Assembly (NCBI RefSeq): GCF_902859645.1
Contig: NZ_CADIJR010000059.1
Span: 1 to 38,422 of the forward strand
DNA length: 38,422 nucleotides
Source: Achromobacter insuavis
GTDB lineage: Bacteria > Pseudomonadota > Gammaproteobacteria > Burkholderiales > Burkholderiaceae_B
Reading direction: 5' to 3'
The notes under the pieces are model-generated. The model saw only the letters and a list, made by a program, of their open reading frames with translations. It was not told where the DNA came from and did no database searches. Of the stretch, positions 1 to 6,729 are shown piece by piece. Each line of letters starts with the position of its first letter. The stretch's first letter is position 1. A program made the position numbers and the translations under genes.

Positions 1-366
1 CGCCGCCACGTGGGCGGGCGGGAAGGGGGCGGCGCGGGAGACGGCGAGCGCCAGCGGGGCGGTCTGCGCGGCGGGCGCCGGGGTGACGTGGGCCAGCAGG
101 CCGAACGGGCACTGCGCGCCGGTGTCGGCGCTGGAGTGGCCGCCGCCGGACTTGCCGTCGGAAGAGAGCGCGATCTTGACGGTGGTCAGGTCGCCGGCGG
201 CCGAGCAGAAGGTCACTTCGAGCCGGCCGTCGTGCAGCGCGCGGGCGTCGGGCATGTAGCCCGTCGGCACCAGGGCGCGCAGCAGCAGCGCCAGGAACGC
301 CAGCCACAGCACGCCCCGGACGCGCGGGGCGCCGGCGGTACGCGAGGGATGGGTCAGGGCGGACAT
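1..366 (-). CDS. DUF2946 family protein (3' end cut by window)
   Basis: The reading frame is open from an ATG at 366 to the window edge, giving 122 codons without a stop. A hydrophobic stretch at residues 19-35 runs into a LVPTGYMPD motif, then come TFCSAAGD (Cys54) and QCPFGLL (Cys86). This hydrophobic N-terminus, 'ALVPTGYMP' turn and spaced cysteines match DUF2946, small membrane-anchored or exported proteins often found near copper or TonB-dependent receptor genes. No Shine-Dalgarno sequence is evident. The gene lies 34 nt after the stop of the hydrolase fusion on the same strand and may share its transcript. The function is unknown; the metal link comes from family context, not from this window. 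Confidence 0.72.
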   Translation of the reverse strand, partial: MSALTHPSRTAGAPRVRGVLWLAFLALLLRALVPTGYMPDARALHDGRLEVTFCSAAGDLTTVKIALSSDGKSGGGHSSADTGAQCPFGLLAHVTPAPAAQTAPLALAVSRAAPFPPAHVAA

Positions 367-400
367 GGAGCGATTGTAGGCCGAGCGGCCGGGGACGGTT

Positions 401-1918
401 TCAGGTGTCGGGATCGAGGCGCCGGATCAGGGCGATGTAGCGGCGCCGCGCCTGGTCGGCAGGCAGGCCGGCCAGCAGGCGCCAGGTGGCCAGCTCGACC
501 TGTTCGCGCACGCTGGCGTCCGGCGCGTCCTGCGGCGGCGCATCGCCGCGCCGCGCCTGCTGCTCGTAGGCGTAGAGCCGGATGGCTACGCTGGTGGACG
601 GCGCCTGCGGCAGGGCGCGCAACTCGATCACGGCGGCCTCGAACGCGTCCTCCAGGTCGTCGGCGCCGATCGCCAGCGTCTCCCGGTCCATCGCGTCGCC
701 CTCGGGCTCCAGGCCGCTGGCGACGGCCAGCCGCCGCCAGAGTGCGTCCTCGGTGGCCGGGTCCGAGGCCCGCGCGGTGACCTTGGCGATGGTGTTGTTG
801 CGCAGGCGCAGGGTATGGGTGGAGGCGCCGCGGTAGCGGATGGGGCCGTCCTGGACGGAGAACGTCAGCGGCACCGCGATCGACCGTCCGGCCGGTTCGG
901 GCGGGCCGACGCTGTCGACCGTGAAGGTGTTGCGCGAATAGTCCATCACGCGCGAGAACAGGTCGATCAGGCCGCCGCGGCCCTGGTAGACGCCGCTCAG
1001 GGGGCTGTCGCCTTCCTCGTGCCAGGCGACGTCCTCGGCGAACAGCGGGAACAGGGTTTCGAACTGGCCCGACAGCATCGCGTCGCGGTAGTCGCCCAGG
1101 ATGCGTTCGACCTCGTCGCCGCTCATCGCGGCGGCGCGGCCCGGGCGCGCGGTGGCCGGGCGCTTGTCCATGAATTGCAGGATGTCGGCGGCGACCCGGT
1201 CGCGGTCGTTGTCGACGCAGATCATGTGGTAGCTGTTGTCCAGCAGCACCAGCCGGCTGTCGGGAATGGCGTCGTTCAGGAAGTGCGCCGAACGCACCGA
1301 GGTCAGCTCGTCCTCGTGGGCGTGGATGATCAGGCTGGGGCAGCTGATGGCGTTCAGGCCGCGTTGCACCAGGCGGCGCAGGCGGTCGACTTCGCGCACA
1401 CAGGCCAGCGGCACCCAGCGGTAGTGGAAATTCTCGCCGCGCTCGAACTTGGCCTTGACGATGGAGCGCACCAGTTCGTTCTTGATGCCGTAGGGCTCTT
1501 CCTCTTCGACCCGCATGCGCGCGGCCAGGCCGGGGATGCGGTAGACCAGATTGCGCAGGCCGCGGTACCAGGGCGTGCTCCAGCCGTCGATGAAGACCGG
1601 CGCGGCCAGGCTCACCAGCTTGCCCTTGCGGTGCTGCACGCGCTTGCACAGCTCCACCGCCAGCAGCGCGCCCAGGCACATGCCGACCACATGCAGCGTG
1701 TCGTGGCGCGCGGCCACCTCGCGGTACTTGGCGGTGACGGCGTCGATCCAGTCCTCGGCGCGCACCGGCAGCAGGTCCTCGGGCGTGGTGCCATGGCCGG
1801 GCAGCGTCAGCGTGTGGGTCTCGATGCCGGCGCGCTTGAGGATCTTGTGCAGCGAACCCAGGTCGTACTGGGTGCCGCCCAAGCCGTGGATGAGCAGGGC
1901 TCCAGGGTTAGTTGACAT
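401..1918 (-). CDS. alpha/beta hydrolase (Cys nucleophile) - SnoaL-like - acyl-CoA-binding domain fusion
   Basis: A 505-residue cytoplasmic protein without signal peptide or membrane segment. Residues 1-252 are an alpha/beta hydrolase: HGLGG oxyanion loop (11-15), nucleophile elbow GMCLG with Cys81, acid Asp203 (HEDELTS) and His231 (SYHMICVD). Residues 266-385 look like a SnoaL/NTF2-type domain. Residues 420-502 align without gaps to the second half of acyl-CoA-binding protein (LYAYEQQARRGD, TWRLLAGL, Tyr494). Cys nucleophiles occur in PHA synthases and dienelactone hydrolases, so action on an acyl-CoA or other thioester is inferred, not shown. The ATG at 1918 was preferred to an in-frame GTG at 1936. 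The start overlaps the end of the MASE1-PAS gene by 11 nt, implying translational coupling. The ACBP lysines that contact CoA are replaced. Confidence 0.82.
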   Translation of the reverse strand: MSTNPGALLIHGLGGTQYDLGSLHKILKRAGIETHTLTLPGHGTTPEDLLPVRAEDWIDAVTAKYREVAARHDTLHVVGMCLGALLAVELCKRVQHRKGKLVSLAAPVFIDGWSTPWYRGLRNLVYRIPGLAARMRVEEEEPYGIKNELVRSIVKAKFERGENFHYRWVPLACVREVDRLRRLVQRGLNAISCPSLIIHAHEDELTSVRSAHFLNDAIPDSRLVLLDNSYHMICVDNDRDRVAADILQFMDKRPATARPGRAAAMSGDEVERILGDYRDAMLSGQFETLFPLFAEDVAWHEEGDSPLSGVYQGRGGLIDLFSRVMDYSRNTFTVDSVGPPEPAGRSIAVPLTFSVQDGPIRYRGASTHTLRLRNNTIAKVTARASDPATEDALWRRLAVASGLEPEGDAMDRETLAIGADDLEDAFEAAVIELRALPQAPSTSVAIRLYAYEQQARRGDAPPQDAPDASVREQVELATWRLLAGLPADQARRRYIALIRRLDPDT

Positions 1919-3197
1919 CTGCCTGCTCGACTTCACCCAGGCGCCACATGCCGGCCACGACGGCCACGCTGCCGTCGAAATCCTCCAGCGGCGAGCCGCG
2001 GTCGCTGACCACGCGCCAGCCGCCGCCGGCGTGCGCCATGCGGAACAGCAGCGGGGTGCGGTCCTGGGCGCCGGCGCGGCGCGCGGCCCAGTGCAGCGTC
2101 AGGCGCGCGCGGTCGTCGGGATGGGCCAGCGCCAGCAACGCGTCCAGGGTGGGAATGGCGTTGGCCTGCATGCCGAAGGCGCCCTGGAGGTCGCCGGCCA
2201 ACTCGAGCGAGCCGTCGAACGGGTTGTAGCGGTACATCAGCTGGTGGCTGCCCGCCAGCGCCAGGTCGAAACGGCCGCGCCATTGCACGGCATTTTCGAG
2301 TTCCTGCGCGCGGGCGCCGCGCAGCGTGTTGACCAGCAGGATCAGCAGCGCGGTGACCACCAGGTAGACCTGGGTGGCCAGCAGCACGTGCCAGTGGTCG
2401 TTGGCCTCGACGAAGGGGCCCTCGCCCTGGGCGCTCTGGTAGAGCGCCATCAGGGTCAGCGTGACGACGCCCAGGGTGCCGCCCAGCGGGCCCCACACCA
2501 GCGCGGTCAGCACCGCGAACACCAGCGGCAGGTAGGTCAGCTCGAAGGTGACGACGTACGGCAGGTTCTTGATCATGTCGCCGTCGAAGGTCATGAAGGT
2601 CGACACGATCAGGCCGACGTAGGCGATGACGCCCAGCACCAGGTCGCGCCGCCGCGGACCGCCCGAACGGCGCGGGCGGAAATTGGCCCAGACCGTCAGC
2701 GCGGGCGCCAGGATCAGGATGCCCGCCAGGTAGGCCGCCACCCAGGTGCGCAGCCGCACCAGGGCATGGGCTTCCTGGGTCAGCCAGAGCCAGCCGCCGC
2801 CCAGTAGCGCGGACAGGCCGGCGCCGACCACCGCGCCGGCCAGCAGCGCCGCCACCAGGCCCACGCCGCCTTCGCGCGGGGTCAGGCGCTGCACCGTCCA
2901 GGCCGCCAGCAGGCTGGACAGGCTGGCGGTGATGGCGAACACCAGCGCCGTGGCGGGCTGGCCGCGGGTGAAGCTGGTGAGCGCCAGCTGGGCGCAGAAG
3001 AAGGCGGCCAGCAGCAGCGACCAGTTGCGGCGCTGCGTCAACAGATAGGCGCCCACCGCCACGCCGGGCGGCAGCCAGACGAACACGGCATGGCTGACCG
3101 GGTCGTTGAGCAGGCGCGAGAAGACGCCGCACAGCAGGTACGGGATGGCCCATAGCAGGCAGTACAGGTTCTTTCGCGGCGCTTGGGGCATTCCCAT
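1908..3197 (-). CDS. MASE1 membrane sensor with C-terminal PAS-like domain
   Basis: A 429-residue protein. Residues 1 to about 290 form many hydrophobic helices of the MASE1 type (WLPPGVAVGAYLL near the N-terminus, later YLPLVFAVLTALVWGPLGG). Residues 306-423 resemble a PAS_3 fold: MYRYNPFDGSLELAGD, AHPDDRARL, then FRMAHAGGGWRVVSDRG. MASE1 normally feeds a histidine kinase or a GGDEF/EAL domain; none follows here, and the protein stops at its PAS domain. The start at 3197 has AAGGAA a few bases upstream; the open frame continues back to 3518 but across the divergent promoter region. It is the first gene of a minus-strand set and overlaps the hydrolase fusion by 11 nt. Ligand and partner are unknown. 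Confidence 0.8.
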   Translation of the reverse strand: MGMPQAPRKNLYCLLWAIPYLLCGVFSRLLNDPVSHAVFVWLPPGVAVGAYLLTQRRNWSLLLAAFFCAQLALTSFTRGQPATALVFAITASLSSLLAAWTVQRLTPREGGVGLVAALLAGAVVGAGLSALLGGGWLWLTQEAHALVRLRTWVAAYLAGILILAPALTVWANFRPRRSGGPRRRDLVLGVIAYVGLIVSTFMTFDGDMIKNLPYVVTFELTYLPLVFAVLTALVWGPLGGTLGVVTLTLMALYQSAQGEGPFVEANDHWHVLLATQVYLVVTALLILLVNTLRGARAQELENAVQWRGRFDLALAGSHQLMYRYNPFDGSLELAGDLQGAFGMQANAIPTLDALLALAHPDDRARLTLHWAARRAGAQDRTPLLFRMAHAGGGWRVVSDRGSPLEDFDGSVAVVAGMWRLGEVEQADVN

Positions 3198-3360
3198 ATT
3201 GTTCCTTGCAGACGCTGTGACACAGGGCGAGCTGGCGCTCGCGGCAATCAGCGGGTTATACACGGCCCGGCATGGTCCGCGAAAGTTGCCGGGGCATACC
3301 GCCGTCCGAAAATCTTGGTACCCTTGGACGCAGTCATTCTCCACTCCGTTCCAGGATTCA

Positions 3361-4143
3361 GTGCTCTCCTTGCCCGCCCAGACCTTGCCTGTTCCCGATT
3401 TTGCCGGCGTTTCCGGCGTCCTGCCGGCGCGGCCGCCGGCCCGCGGCGCGGTCCGGCTCGTCCGGCTGGCGTTGCTGGCCATGCTGCTGGCGCTGCTGGC
3501 GGCCTGCGGCACGACCAAGGTCCAGCCGGGCTACTACCGGGTGCAGTCGGGCGACACGCTGACGCAGATCGCCCGCAAGCAAGGCACCAGCGTATCGAAC
3601 CTGGTGCGCTGGAACAACCTGTCCAACTCCAACTCGATCGAGGTGGGGCAGATGTTGCGCGTCGCGCCGCCCGCCGGCCAGGCCGCCGCCACGCCCGCCA
3701 AGCCGCGCGCCAGTTCCTCGGGTGGCAGCCGTTCGCCGGCGCCCGCCACTGGCAAGCGGCGCACCGCGCCGCCGGGGGCGATCTCGCTGGTGTGGCCGGC
3801 GCAGGGCAAGGTGACCCGCGGCTACGACGGCTCGGGCTCCAATGGTATCGTCATTTCCAATTCCGCCGGCACGCCGGTGGTGGCCGCCGCCGCCGGCACC
3901 GTCGCCTATTCGGGCAGCGGCCTGCGGGGCTACGGGCACCTGGTGATCGTCAAGCATAACGCCAGCTTCCTCAGCATCTACGCCCACAACAGCAAGCTGC
4001 TGGTCAAGGAAGGCCAGCGGGTGAGCCAGGGCCAGAAGATCGCGGAAATGGGCAACAGCGACAGCAAGCAGGTCGGGTTGTACTTCGAGCTGCGCTACGA
4101 CGGCCAGGCGGTCGATCCGGCGGGCTCCCTTCCCGGAAAGTAG
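3361..4143 (+). CDS. nlpD: NlpD-like LysM/LytM lipoprotein
   Basis: A 260-residue lipoprotein that probably activates a cell-wall amidase at the septum. The signal segment ends in a LLAAC lipobox (Cys49). A LysM peptidoglycan-binding domain lies at about 58-101 (YYRVQSGDTLTQIA) and a LytM/M23 domain at 146-258. The zinc-binding positions are degraded: the usual G-I-D is NGIVIS (Val for Asp) and the usual H-F-E is LYFELR (Tyr for His), while YAH (His209) remains. This is the pattern of catalytically dead activators such as NlpD. The start is taken as GTG 3361 with AGGA close upstream; the ATG at 3481 would leave almost no signal sequence. It is divergent from the MASE1 gene and is not next to surE, pcm or rpoS here. 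Confidence 0.85.
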   Translation: MLSLPAQTLPVPDFAGVSGVLPARPPARGAVRLVRLALLAMLLALLAACGTTKVQPGYYRVQSGDTLTQIARKQGTSVSNLVRWNNLSNSNSIEVGQMLRVAPPAGQAAATPAKPRASSSGGSRSPAPATGKRRTAPPGAISLVWPAQGKVTRGYDGSGSNGIVISNSAGTPVVAAAAGTVAYSGSGLRGYGHLVIVKHNASFLSIYAHNSKLLVKEGQRVSQGQKIAEMGNSDSKQVGLYFELRYDGQAVDPAGSLPGK

Positions 4144-4231
4144 GAGCCCCCACGCTGCGCGCACTGCGTGCGCTTGCTGCCCCCCGAGGGGGCTGCCCGG
4201 CCTTCGGGCGGCCGGGCGGCCGGGCGCCGCA
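4144..4231. repeat. GC-rich intergenic element with three hairpins
   Basis: The gap between the convergent nlpD-like and ABC ATPase genes is a chain of inverted repeats: GCGCAC-TGC-GTGCGC at 4159-4173, GCCCCC-CGA-GGGGGC at 4179-4193, and GCCCGGCC paired with GGCCGGGC from 4194 on. It contains no reading frame. From memory, blocks of this type are common intergenic elements in Achromobacter and Bordetella. Its position suggests a shared transcription stop or mRNA 3' end, but no T-tract is present. Confidence 0.55.
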
Positions 4232-4993
4232 TCAACCGATCTGGCCGGCGTCCTGCGTCAGCGTCGAGATGAATGCCGCGGTGCGCGGGTCGCGCGGGCG
4301 GGTGAAGAGGTCGCGCGAGGCGCCGGATTCGACCACGTCGCCATCGAGCAGGAACACCGCTTCACGCGACACGCTGGCGGCCAGGCGCAGGTCGTGCGTG
4401 GCCATCAGCATGGTCATGCCCTCGGCGGCCAGCTGGCGCAGCACGTCGACCACTTCGGCCGCCAGGCCGGGGTCGAGCGCCGAGGTCGGCTCGTCGCACA
4501 GCAATACGCGGGGGGCGGGCGCCAGGGCGCGCGCGATCGCCACGCGCTGCTGCTGGCCGCCCGACAGATTGGCGGGCCAGGCCTCGGCCTTGTCCAGCAT
4601 GTTGACCTTGCGCAGCAGCTCCTCGGCGCGCGCGCGGGCGCGGTCGGCGGGCCATTTCTGCACCGTCACCAGCCCTTCCATCACATTGCCGATGACGGTC
4701 TGGTGCGGGAACAGCTGGAAGTTCTGGAACACCATGCCGGTCTGCATGCGCACCCGCTGCACCTGGTCGCGCGAGAGCTTCTCGCCGGGCTCGAACTCGA
4801 CCCGCTCGGGGCCGATCTCGAGCGTGCCGCGGTCGGGCACTTCCAGCAGGTTGACGCAGCGCAGCAGGGTGCTCTTGCCGCTGCCGGACGGGCCGATCAG
4901 GGCGGTGACGCTGCCTTCGGCGATGGCCACGTCGACCTGCTTGAGCACCAGGTTGCCGCCAAAGGATTTCTCGATCTGTTCCAGGCGGATCAT
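4232..4993 (-). CDS. tcyN: cystine-type amino acid ABC transporter, ATP-binding protein
   Basis: A 253-residue polar amino acid uptake ATPase. Walker A GPSGSGKST is at 34-42, the Q-loop follows FQNFQLFPH (90-97), the signature is LSGGQ (143-147), Walker B is VLLCDEP (163-169), and the switch His is in THDLRLA. Length and motifs fit the GlnQ/TcyN group. It powers import through the permease encoded just upstream; the two genes overlap by ATGA at 4990-4993, so they should be translated together. The cystine assignment rests on the FliY-like binding protein of the operon; another polar amino acid remains possible. Confidence 0.88.
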   Translation of the reverse strand: MIRLEQIEKSFGGNLVLKQVDVAIAEGSVTALIGPSGSGKSTLLRCVNLLEVPDRGTLEIGPERVEFEPGEKLSRDQVQRVRMQTGMVFQNFQLFPHQTVIGNVMEGLVTVQKWPADRARARAEELLRKVNMLDKAEAWPANLSGGQQQRVAIARALAPAPRVLLCDEPTSALDPGLAAEVVDVLRQLAAEGMTMLMATHDLRLAASVSREAVFLLDGDVVESGASRDLFTRPRDPRTAAFISTLTQDAGQIG

Positions 4994-5739
4994 CGGTTCT
5001 TCTCGGAAAACACCGCGTGCTGGCCGAAGCGTCGCTCCAGGCGCACCTGGGCGGCGGACAGCACCGAACTGAACACCAGGTAGATCAGCGCGGCCTCGGT
5101 GTACAGGATCAGCGGTTCATACGTGACGGCGGCGATGCGCTGGGCCGCCTGGAAGATCTCGGGCACGGTCAGCACGGCGGCCAGCGAGGTGTCCTTGACC
5201 AGGGCGATGAAGGAATTCGACAGCGGCGGCACCGCCACCCGCGCGGCCTGCGGCAGCACGGTGCGGCGCAGCGCCTGGGCGCGCGTCATGCTCAGGGAAT
5301 AGGCGGCTTCCCACTGGCCGCGGGAGATCGACTCGATGGCGCCGCGGATCACTTCGGAGTTGTAGGCGCCGACGTTCAGCGTGAAGCCGATCAGCGCCGC
5401 CGGCAGCGGGTCGAGCACCACGCCGACGCTGGGCAGGCCGTAGAAGATCACGAACAGCTGCACCAGCAGCGGCGTGCCGCGGATCAGCCAGACGTAGAAA
5501 CGCACCAGCGCCACCAGCGGCGCCGGCCCGAACAGCCGGATCAGCGCCACCACGAAGGCCAGCGCCAGCCCCAGCGCGAACGACATCAGCGTCAGCGGGA
5601 CGGTGAACACCAGCCCGGCGTGCAGCAGGGGCCAGAACGAGTCGGCCATCAACTGCACCCAGGCCGGCACCGCGAGGGCGTCGACCTGGGCCAGGATCCA
5701 GTCGGGCAGGACGTTGTGCAGCCAGGCGGGGAGCGTCAT
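4990..5739 (-). CDS. tcyL: cystine-type amino acid ABC transporter, permease
   Basis: A 249-residue inner-membrane permease of the HisM/GlnP (His/Glu/Gln/Arg) family. Its hydrophobic helices and the cytoplasmic EAA-type loop (GAIESISRGQWEAAYSLS, then VLPQAARVAVPPL) mark the contact with the ATPase. RLFGPAPLVALVRFYVWLIRGTPLLVQ is the conserved N-terminal region of the family. It is the middle gene of a binding protein-permease-ATPase operon, 12 nt after the binding protein gene and overlapping the ATPase by 4 nt. It is the only permease in the set, so it probably works as a homodimer, as in TcyL systems. Confidence 0.88.
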   Translation of the reverse strand: MTLPAWLHNVLPDWILAQVDALAVPAWVQLMADSFWPLLHAGLVFTVPLTLMSFALGLALAFVVALIRLFGPAPLVALVRFYVWLIRGTPLLVQLFVIFYGLPSVGVVLDPLPAALIGFTLNVGAYNSEVIRGAIESISRGQWEAAYSLSMTRAQALRRTVLPQAARVAVPPLSNSFIALVKDTSLAAVLTVPEIFQAAQRIAAVTYEPLILYTEAALIYLVFSSVLSAAQVRLERRFGQHAVFSEKNR

Positions 5740-5751
5740 GGAGCGGACCGC

Positions 5752-6537
5752 TTATTGCTGCGCCGACAGGTCCGTGCCGAAGTACTTGACCGAGATGGTC
5801 TTGTAGGTGCCGTCGGCCTTGATGTCGGCCAGCGCCTTGTTGATGGCGGCCACCAGTTCAGGATTGTTCTTGCGCAGCAGCACGCCGGAGTTGCTGAACT
5901 CGGCGGCCTTGTCGGTGGCGGCGATCTTGACCTTGGCGTTGGGCTTCTGCTTCTTGAAGTCCAGGAACGACAGGTTGTCGTTGACCGTGGCCTCGACGCG
6001 GCCCGAGGTCAGCAGGTCGATGGCTTCGTTGAAGCCTTGCACCGCGACCACTTCCGCGCCGTGGCTCTGCGCCAGCTTGCCGAAGTTGCTGGTGAGCGTG
6101 TTGGCGGACTTTTTGCCCTTGAGGTCGGCGAACGACTTGATGGTGGTGTTGTCGTCGCGCACGATCAGCACGGCGGCCGACGAGATGTAGGGATCGGAGA
6201 AGTCGTACTTGGCGCGGCGCGCGTCGGTGATGCCGACCTGGTTGATGACGGCGTCGTAGCGCTTGGCGTCGAGCCCGGCGATCAGGCCGTCCCACTTGCC
6301 TTCGACGAATTCGGCCTTGACGCCCAGGCGCTGGGCGATGGCGCGCCCAATGTCGACGTCAAAACCGGTAAGCTGCCCGGATGCGTCGTGGAAGGTGAAG
6401 GGAGCGTAGGTGCCTTCGGTGCCGATCTTGAACACGCCGGCGGACTTGATCTGGTCCAGCCCCGACTGGGCATGGGCGGCGGACAGGGCGGCGACCTGGA
6501 CCAGGCCGGCGATGAACAACGAGCGCAAGAGTTTCAT
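5752..6537 (-). CDS. tcyJ: cystine/polar amino acid-binding periplasmic protein (FliY/TcyJ-like)
   Basis: A 261-residue SBP_bac_3 protein. The signal peptide (MKLLRSLFIA...ALSAAHA) is probably cut after Ala23. Mature motifs GTEGTYAPFTFHD, KWDGLIAGLDAKRYDAVINQV and TDARRAKYDFSDPY follow E. coli FliY/TcyJ closely, especially the K-W-D-G and D-x-V-I-N-Q-V segments, which is why cystine is the favoured ligand. The start at 6537 has GGAG seven bases upstream and gives a clean signal peptide; an upstream in-frame ATG at 6564 would add nine residues without benefit. It is the first gene of the transporter operon, with an A+T-rich promoter region at 6610-6665. Confidence 0.87.
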   Translation of the reverse strand: MKLLRSLFIAGLVQVAALSAAHAQSGLDQIKSAGVFKIGTEGTYAPFTFHDASGQLTGFDVDIGRAIAQRLGVKAEFVEGKWDGLIAGLDAKRYDAVINQVGITDARRAKYDFSDPYISSAAVLIVRDDNTTIKSFADLKGKKSANTLTSNFGKLAQSHGAEVVAVQGFNEAIDLLTSGRVEATVNDNLSFLDFKKQKPNAKVKIAATDKAAEFSNSGVLLRKNNPELVAAINKALADIKADGTYKTISVKYFGTDLSAQQ

Positions 6538-6638
6538 GGCAATGCTCCACGGATGAGAGATCACTGCGAAAGGCCCGCGTCAGCCGCGCCGCCTTCCGGT
6601 GTAGCCGCACTCTAACAACGCGTCTATTTTTCCACAAA

Positions 6639-6652
6639 GCATAAGGAATAGT
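6639..6652 (-). promoter_or_regulatory. candidate CysB-like element in the tcyJLN promoter region
   Basis: The only A+T-rich patch of the tcyJ/P1-peptidase gap (about 6622-6662) contains ACTATTCCTTATGC on the minus strand. T-A-T-T-C-C-T-T-A-T is reminiscent of elements before sulphur-starvation genes controlled by CysB-family regulators. This is a similarity from memory only; no -35/-10 pair was convincingly placed. Confidence 0.25.
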
Positions 6653-6687
6653 AAAAATATAGCGGCAAGTCATATGCGGCATTCGCG

Positions 6688-6709
6688 CCCCGGGCCGCCC
6701 GGCCCGGGG
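6688..6709. other. strong GC stem-loop before the P1 peptidase gene
   Basis: CCCCGGGCC at 6688-6696 pairs perfectly with GGCCCGGGG at 6701-6709 around a GCCC loop. It ends 20 nt before the start of the peptidase gene, inside its likely leader, and no T-tract follows. It may shape translation of that gene or lie at the edge of the divergent promoter; its role is unknown. Confidence 0.5.
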
Positions 6710-6729
6710 TTCATCCAGGCGGTATCCAG

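Noticed and set aside
815-1915. Long plus-strand open frame opposite the hydrolase fusion
   Set aside because: Low-complexity Arg/Gln/His/Val-rich translation with no domain; a typical shadow of a high-GC gene on the other strand.
3198-3360. N-terminal extension of the NlpD-like or MASE1 proteins into the divergent gap
   Set aside because: Both frames are open here, but the extensions are non-conserved in character and would each cover the other's promoter; starts at 3361 and 3197 have ribosome sites.
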